Origin: Thermoleophilia bacterium
Lineage (GTDB): Bacteria; Actinomycetota; Thermoleophilia; Gaiellales; SKUG01
DNA length: 7,516 nucleotides
Assembly (NCBI GenBank): GCA_025964405.1
Contig: JAOPYW010000281.1
Location: forward strand, 1 to 7,516
Direction: 5' to 3'
Positions 5,103 through 7,516 of this stretch are shown here, one piece after another; within the stretch, counting starts at the first letter, position 1, and each line of letters starts with the position of its first letter. The notes under the pieces are model-generated. The model saw only the letters and a list, made by a program, of their open reading frames with translations, made no database searches and was not told the DNA's origin. Both the position numbers and the translations under genes were made by a program.

Positions 5103-5792
5103 TCAGGCCGAGAACCTCGTGACCGCGGCAATGACCTCGTCGGCCACCTCGCGGGCATGGGTCGCGTGCAGGTAGTGACCCGCGCCGGCGATGTTCACGT
5201 CGACGGGGTCGTCGAACCAGTCGCTCGCGAGGTCGCCTCCGCCGCCGAGTTCCAGCTCCCCGTGCACGATCGCGACGGGGCAGGTCACCCGGTCGGCGAA
5301 CCGGGTCCAGGCGTTGTCCATCTCGTCGACCACGCCGAGGTGCATGCGCTGCCACGTGTCGATGGTCCACTGCTGGAGCGCCGGGCTGGAGGCTTCGAAG
5401 AGCGCGGGCACGACCTGGGCGAGCGTGCCCTCGCGGCGGGCTCGCATCATCTGCGCCGTGGCGCCCGCACCGTCGCCACCCGCGAAGTGCACGATCGGGT
5501 CGAGCAGCACCAGGCCTGCCACCAGCTCGGGGCGGGTCGCGGCGACCGCCACGCTGGTCGCGGCGCCGTAGGAGTGACCCACCAGCACCACCGGTGCGTG
5601 CGCCTCGACGACGCCCGCGACGTAGGCCGCGTGATGGTCGAGTGCGTAGCCGGCGTCGGGCTTCGGTGCGTCGCCGTGGCCGAGCAGGTCGATCGACTCG
5701 ACGTGCCAGTCGGTCGGCAGCAGGCGCTCGAAGCGCTGGAAGGCGCGGCGGTCGGCGCCGAGGCCGTGGAGCAGGTACACGCGAGGGCTCAT
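5103..5792 (-). CDS. Alpha/beta-fold hydrolase (serine hydrolase)
   Basis: The 229-aa product is a compact, probably cytosolic alpha/beta hydrolase. It has the oxyanion-loop LLHGLGADRRAF (7-18), the LLGHGDAPKP turn (36-45), the nucleophile elbow GHSYG with Ser74, and a C-terminal GAGHYLH carrying the likely catalytic His206. The acid is less clear: Asp98 in LLDPI or an acidic residue in the Gly-rich stretch after VHGE (177-187) are candidates. The cap region (about 100-165) is short. The fold is shared by esterases, lactonases, C-C hydrolases and peroxidases, so the substrate is open. Its Ser nucleophile argues against OleB, which belongs to the haloalkane-dehalogenase group with an Asp nucleophile. 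The ATG at 5792 is supported by a TAGACT box ending 6 nt before it, the pattern of a leaderless transcript. It is divergent from the Rieske oxidoreductase gene. Confidence 0.9.
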   Translation of the reverse strand: MSPRVYLLHGLGADRRAFQRFERLLPTDWHVESIDLLGHGDAPKPDAGYALDHHAAYVAGVVEAHAPVVLVGHSYGAATSVAVAATRPELVAGLVLLDPIVHFAGGDGAGATAQMMRARREGTLAQVVPALFEASSPALQQWTIDTWQRMHLGVVDEMDNAWTRFADRVTCPVAIVHGELELGGGGDLASDWFDDPVDVNIAGAGHYLHATHAREVADEVIAAVTRFSA

Positions 5793-5798
5793 CGCCGC

Positions 5799-5804
5799 AG
5801 TCTA
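5799..5804 (-). promoter_or_regulatory. -10 box TAGACT of a leaderless hydrolase transcript
   Basis: Read on the - strand, TAGACT is followed by GCGGCG and then ATG. Six bases between the -10 hexamer and the start codon place transcription initiation at the A of ATG, the usual leaderless arrangement in actinobacteria. The hexamer 17 bp upstream (TTTCGC) is a poor -35 match. Confidence 0.55.
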
Positions 5805-5813
5805 GACGCCCCG

Positions 5814-5828
5814 GTTTCCTCGCGAAAC
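5814..5828. promoter_or_regulatory. Palindrome GTTTC-N5-GAAAC in divergent intergenic region
   Basis: A perfect 5-bp inverted repeat with a 5-nt spacer is centred in the 55-bp gap between the hydrolase and the oxidoreductase genes, where it overlaps the -35 position of the hydrolase promoter. It could be a shared operator. The arms are short, so chance cannot be excluded. Confidence 0.35.
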
Positions 5829-5847
5829 GGCCGGGCATCTCGTCGGC

Positions 5848-7380
5848 ATGACCGATTCACCGCGCTCCTCACTCTGGCTCGACCGCCCCCGACGCGACGC
5901 CGCGAGCTATCCCCCGTTGATCGAGGACCTCACCGTCGACGTCGCGATCGTGGGCGGCGGCATCGTCGGGGCCTCCGTGGCGATGGTGCTCGCGGCCAAG
6001 GGGCAGCGGGTCGCCCTGCTCGAGGCCCAGCAGCTCGCCGGCGGCGCCACCGGCAATTCCACCGCGAAGGCGACGCTGCACACCGGCAGCAACTTCCGCG
6101 GCCTCATCGACACGCTCGGGGAGGAGCAGGCGCGCCTCGCGGTGGATGCCGACCGGGCGGGCCTCGACTTCATCCGCAAGTGGGCCGCCGACCTCGACCT
6201 CGGCGACGCCGTGCGATCGGTGCCGAGTTGGGCGTACACCTCCACCGAGGAGGGACGTCGCGAGCTCGAGCTCGAGCGCGAAGCGGCCGCGAGCCTCGGC
6301 GTCGAAGCCTGGTGGGCCGACGCCGAGGAGCTGGTGTTCGGCACGCATGCGCTGGGCGTCGCCGACCAGCTGCTCATCGAGCCGAAGCTGCTGGTGGAGG
6401 CCTTCGTCGCCCGGGCCGTCGAGCACGGCGCACGGGTGCACGAGCACTCGCGTGTGCGCGACGTGCATGCGGCGGGTGACACGATCGAGCTCACGCTCGA
6501 CACCGACATCACCGTCACCGCAACCTCGGTGGTGCTCGCCACGCAGCTCCCCATCGCCGACCGCTCGATGGTGTTCGCGGCGAGCGAGTACCGCCGCTCC
6601 CACGTCGTGGCGCTCACCGCCGACGACGCCTTCGAACGGGCGCCGCACATGTACACCGGCATCGACTCCGGCGCCCTCTCGGTGCGGCCGGCGCAGCTCA
6701 CCGACGGGAGCGGATCCGTCTTCGTGGTCGCGGGCAACGGCCACGCGCTCGACGAGGACGAGGATGGCACGCACGTCGACACGCTCGCCGACGATGCCCG
6801 CGCGTTGACGGGCGGCGGTGAACTCGCGCGAGCGTGGATCACCCACGACGTCTTCCCGAGCGACGGTCGACCCTTCGTGGGCCCGATCCGGGCGAACGAG
6901 CACATCTACATCGCGACCGGCTTCGGCGGTTGGGGCCTCGCACGGGGCGCGGCGGCGGCGCTCGCGATCAGCGGCCACATCCTGCGCGGACACGATCGCT
7001 GGGAGCACCCCTTCGACGCGCAACGGCTCGGTGCGTTCCTCAAGCCGGCCGCGATCAAGGAGGGCATCCACGACGCGGGCAAGCTCGTGCTCGACCGCCT
7101 GTCGACGAACCCGACCACCGCGATCGACCAGCTCGAGCAGGGGCACGGCACCGTCGTTCACCACGGCGGGCGGAGTGTCGCCGTGGCCCGCGACGAAGCG
7201 GGGGAGCTGCACGCGGTCAGCGCGACCTGCACGCACCTCGGGTGCCTCGTGCACCACGACGCCGAACGCGCCTGTTGGCAGTGCCCGTGCCACGGCTCAC
7301 GCTTCACCCTGCAGGGCGAGGTGCTCCAGGGTCCGGCGACGAAGCCGCTCGAGCAGCTCGACGTCGACGCGCTGCGCTGA
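5848..7380 (+). CDS. FAD-dependent oxidoreductase with C-terminal Rieske [2Fe-2S] domain
   Basis: The 510-aa protein fuses a DAO-type flavoprotein (about 30-375) to a Rieske domain (about 430-508). The FAD-binding strand is VAIVGGGIVG (32-41) with Glu59 (LLEA) as ribose contact and GGATGNSTAK (65-74) next. The late TGFGGWG (357-363) is the C-terminal FAD contact of the DAO family. The Rieske ligands are Cys461, His463, Cys479 and His482. Cys466 and Cys481 are placed for the disulfide of high-potential bc1/b6f-type Rieske centres, and CPCHGS carries the conserved serine. The layout resembles the Bacillus YhfW-type family, whose substrate is not well established; amine or amino-acid oxidation is suggested by the DAO domain, and the cluster would pass electrons onward. 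No signal or Tat motif is visible, so it is probably cytosolic. The ATG at 5848 leaves a normal N-terminal lead before the FAD strand, and no clear Shine-Dalgarno precedes it. Single-gene unit. Confidence 0.95.
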   Translation: MTDSPRSSLWLDRPRRDAASYPPLIEDLTVDVAIVGGGIVGASVAMVLAAKGQRVALLEAQQLAGGATGNSTAKATLHTGSNFRGLIDTLGEEQARLAVDADRAGLDFIRKWAADLDLGDAVRSVPSWAYTSTEEGRRELELEREAAASLGVEAWWADAEELVFGTHALGVADQLLIEPKLLVEAFVARAVEHGARVHEHSRVRDVHAAGDTIELTLDTDITVTATSVVLATQLPIADRSMVFAASEYRRSHVVALTADDAFERAPHMYTGIDSGALSVRPAQLTDGSGSVFVVAGNGHALDEDEDGTHVDTLADDARALTGGGELARAWITHDVFPSDGRPFVGPIRANEHIYIATGFGGWGLARGAAAALAISGHILRGHDRWEHPFDAQRLGAFLKPAAIKEGIHDAGKLVLDRLSTNPTTAIDQLEQGHGTVVHHGGRSVAVARDEAGELHAVSATCTHLGCLVHHDAERACWQCPCHGSRFTLQGEVLQGPATKPLEQLDVDALR

Positions 7381-7400
7381 CCGGTCGCTCGGGCGGTCAG
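7377..7400. terminator. Shared bidirectional terminator between oxidoreductase and acnA
   Basis: CTGACCG (7377-7383) and CGGTCAG (7394-7400) form a perfect 7-bp stem with a 10-nt loop. The left arm contains the oxidoreductase TGA and the right arm the complement of the acnA TGA, so the stop codons of the two convergent genes pair with each other. Perfect complementarity works on either strand. Confidence 0.55.
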
Positions 7401-7516
7401 TCCTGCGCGGCCAAGTTGCGGAGCACGTACTGGAGGATGCCGCCGTGGCGGTAGTAGGAGACTTCCTTCGGCGTGTCGACGCGCACGAGCGCGCGGAACT
7501 GGCGGCGCATGCCGTC
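7397..7516 (-). CDS. acnA: Aconitate hydratase A, C-terminal fragment
   Basis: Translation of the - strand from the window edge gives 39 residues ending in a TGA (complement of 7397-7399). It contains RVDTPKEVSYYRHGG and ILQYVLRNL, the hallmark end of aconitase A / IRP-type aconitases (typically ...DTPxExxYYRHGGILxYVLR). The enzyme interconverts citrate and isocitrate in the TCA cycle in the cytosol, using a [4Fe-4S] cluster whose cysteines lie outside this window. The gene converges on the Rieske oxidoreductase with 16 bp between stop codons. Only the terminal helix region is present, but the motif is distinctive. Confidence 0.93.
   Translation of the reverse strand, partial: DGMRRQFRALVRVDTPKEVSYYRHGGILQYVLRNLAAQD

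Noticed and set aside
5103..5792. Alpha/beta hydrolase as the missing OleB of the ole-like operon
   Set aside because: It is on the opposite strand, separated by two independent genes, and has a Ser nucleophile (GHSYG), whereas OleB uses Asp in a haloalkane-dehalogenase-like fold.
5869..7293. Long open frame on the - strand (474 codons) opposite the Rieske oxidoreductase
   Set aside because: It is a by-product of GC-rich codon usage. The + strand protein has full FAD and Rieske motifs, whereas the - strand translation is Arg/Val/Glu-rich low-complexity sequence with no motif.
1..7516. Mobile element, CRISPR array, tRNA or rRNA
   Set aside because: No transposase or integrase motifs, no regularly spaced direct repeats and no tRNA or rRNA-like sequence were seen; composition is uniform across the window.

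Overview
The window is high-GC DNA (about 70% by eye) with a strong preference for G or C at third codon positions. Other traits are weak Shine-Dalgarno sequences, start/stop overlaps between genes, GTG/TTG start usage, one apparently leaderless gene and terminator hairpins without a U-tract. Together these suggest an actinobacterium (Actinomycetota). The exact order cannot be fixed from the sequence. Eight complete or partial genes plus a ninth fragment cover nearly everything, and no RNA gene, insertion sequence or CRISPR array is visible.

Region 1 (1-4129, + strand) is a tight operon that enters from the left edge. It holds the C-terminal part of an acyl-adenylate-forming ligase, an extended-SDR reductase resembling OleD/NltD, an unusual metallo-beta-lactamase-fold protein and a GT4 glycosyltransferase. 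The junctions are an 11-nt overlap, a 10-nt gap and a 4-nt ATGA overlap, so the genes are probably co-transcribed and translationally coupled. Ligase plus OleD-like reductase is the core of olefin/beta-lactone (ole, nlt) pathways. The MBL protein and glycosyltransferase are not part of the classical ole set, so the product may be a modified or glycosylated lipid. This is inference. A hairpin at 4137-4164 probably ends the unit.

Region 2 (4190-5075, + strand) holds two tandem paralogues of 98 aa each (58 of 98 residues identical, no gaps) that look like small dimeric alpha/beta-barrel (ABM-like) proteins. Each has its own TAGCnT -10-like box, the same 7-bp/5-nt leader hairpin with a compensatory base-pair change, its own ribosome binding site (the second gene starts with TTG) and its own strong terminator. 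The second copy also has a private 16-bp palindrome at the likely -35 position.

Region 3 (5081-7516) holds an alpha/beta hydrolase on the - strand, divergent from a FAD-dependent oxidoreductase fused to a C-terminal Rieske domain on the + strand. A 55-bp intergenic region between them contains a leaderless-type -10 box and a GTTTC-N5-GAAAC palindrome. The oxidoreductase converges on the 3' end of acnA (aconitase A, - strand). A perfect inverted repeat that includes both stop codons lies between them.
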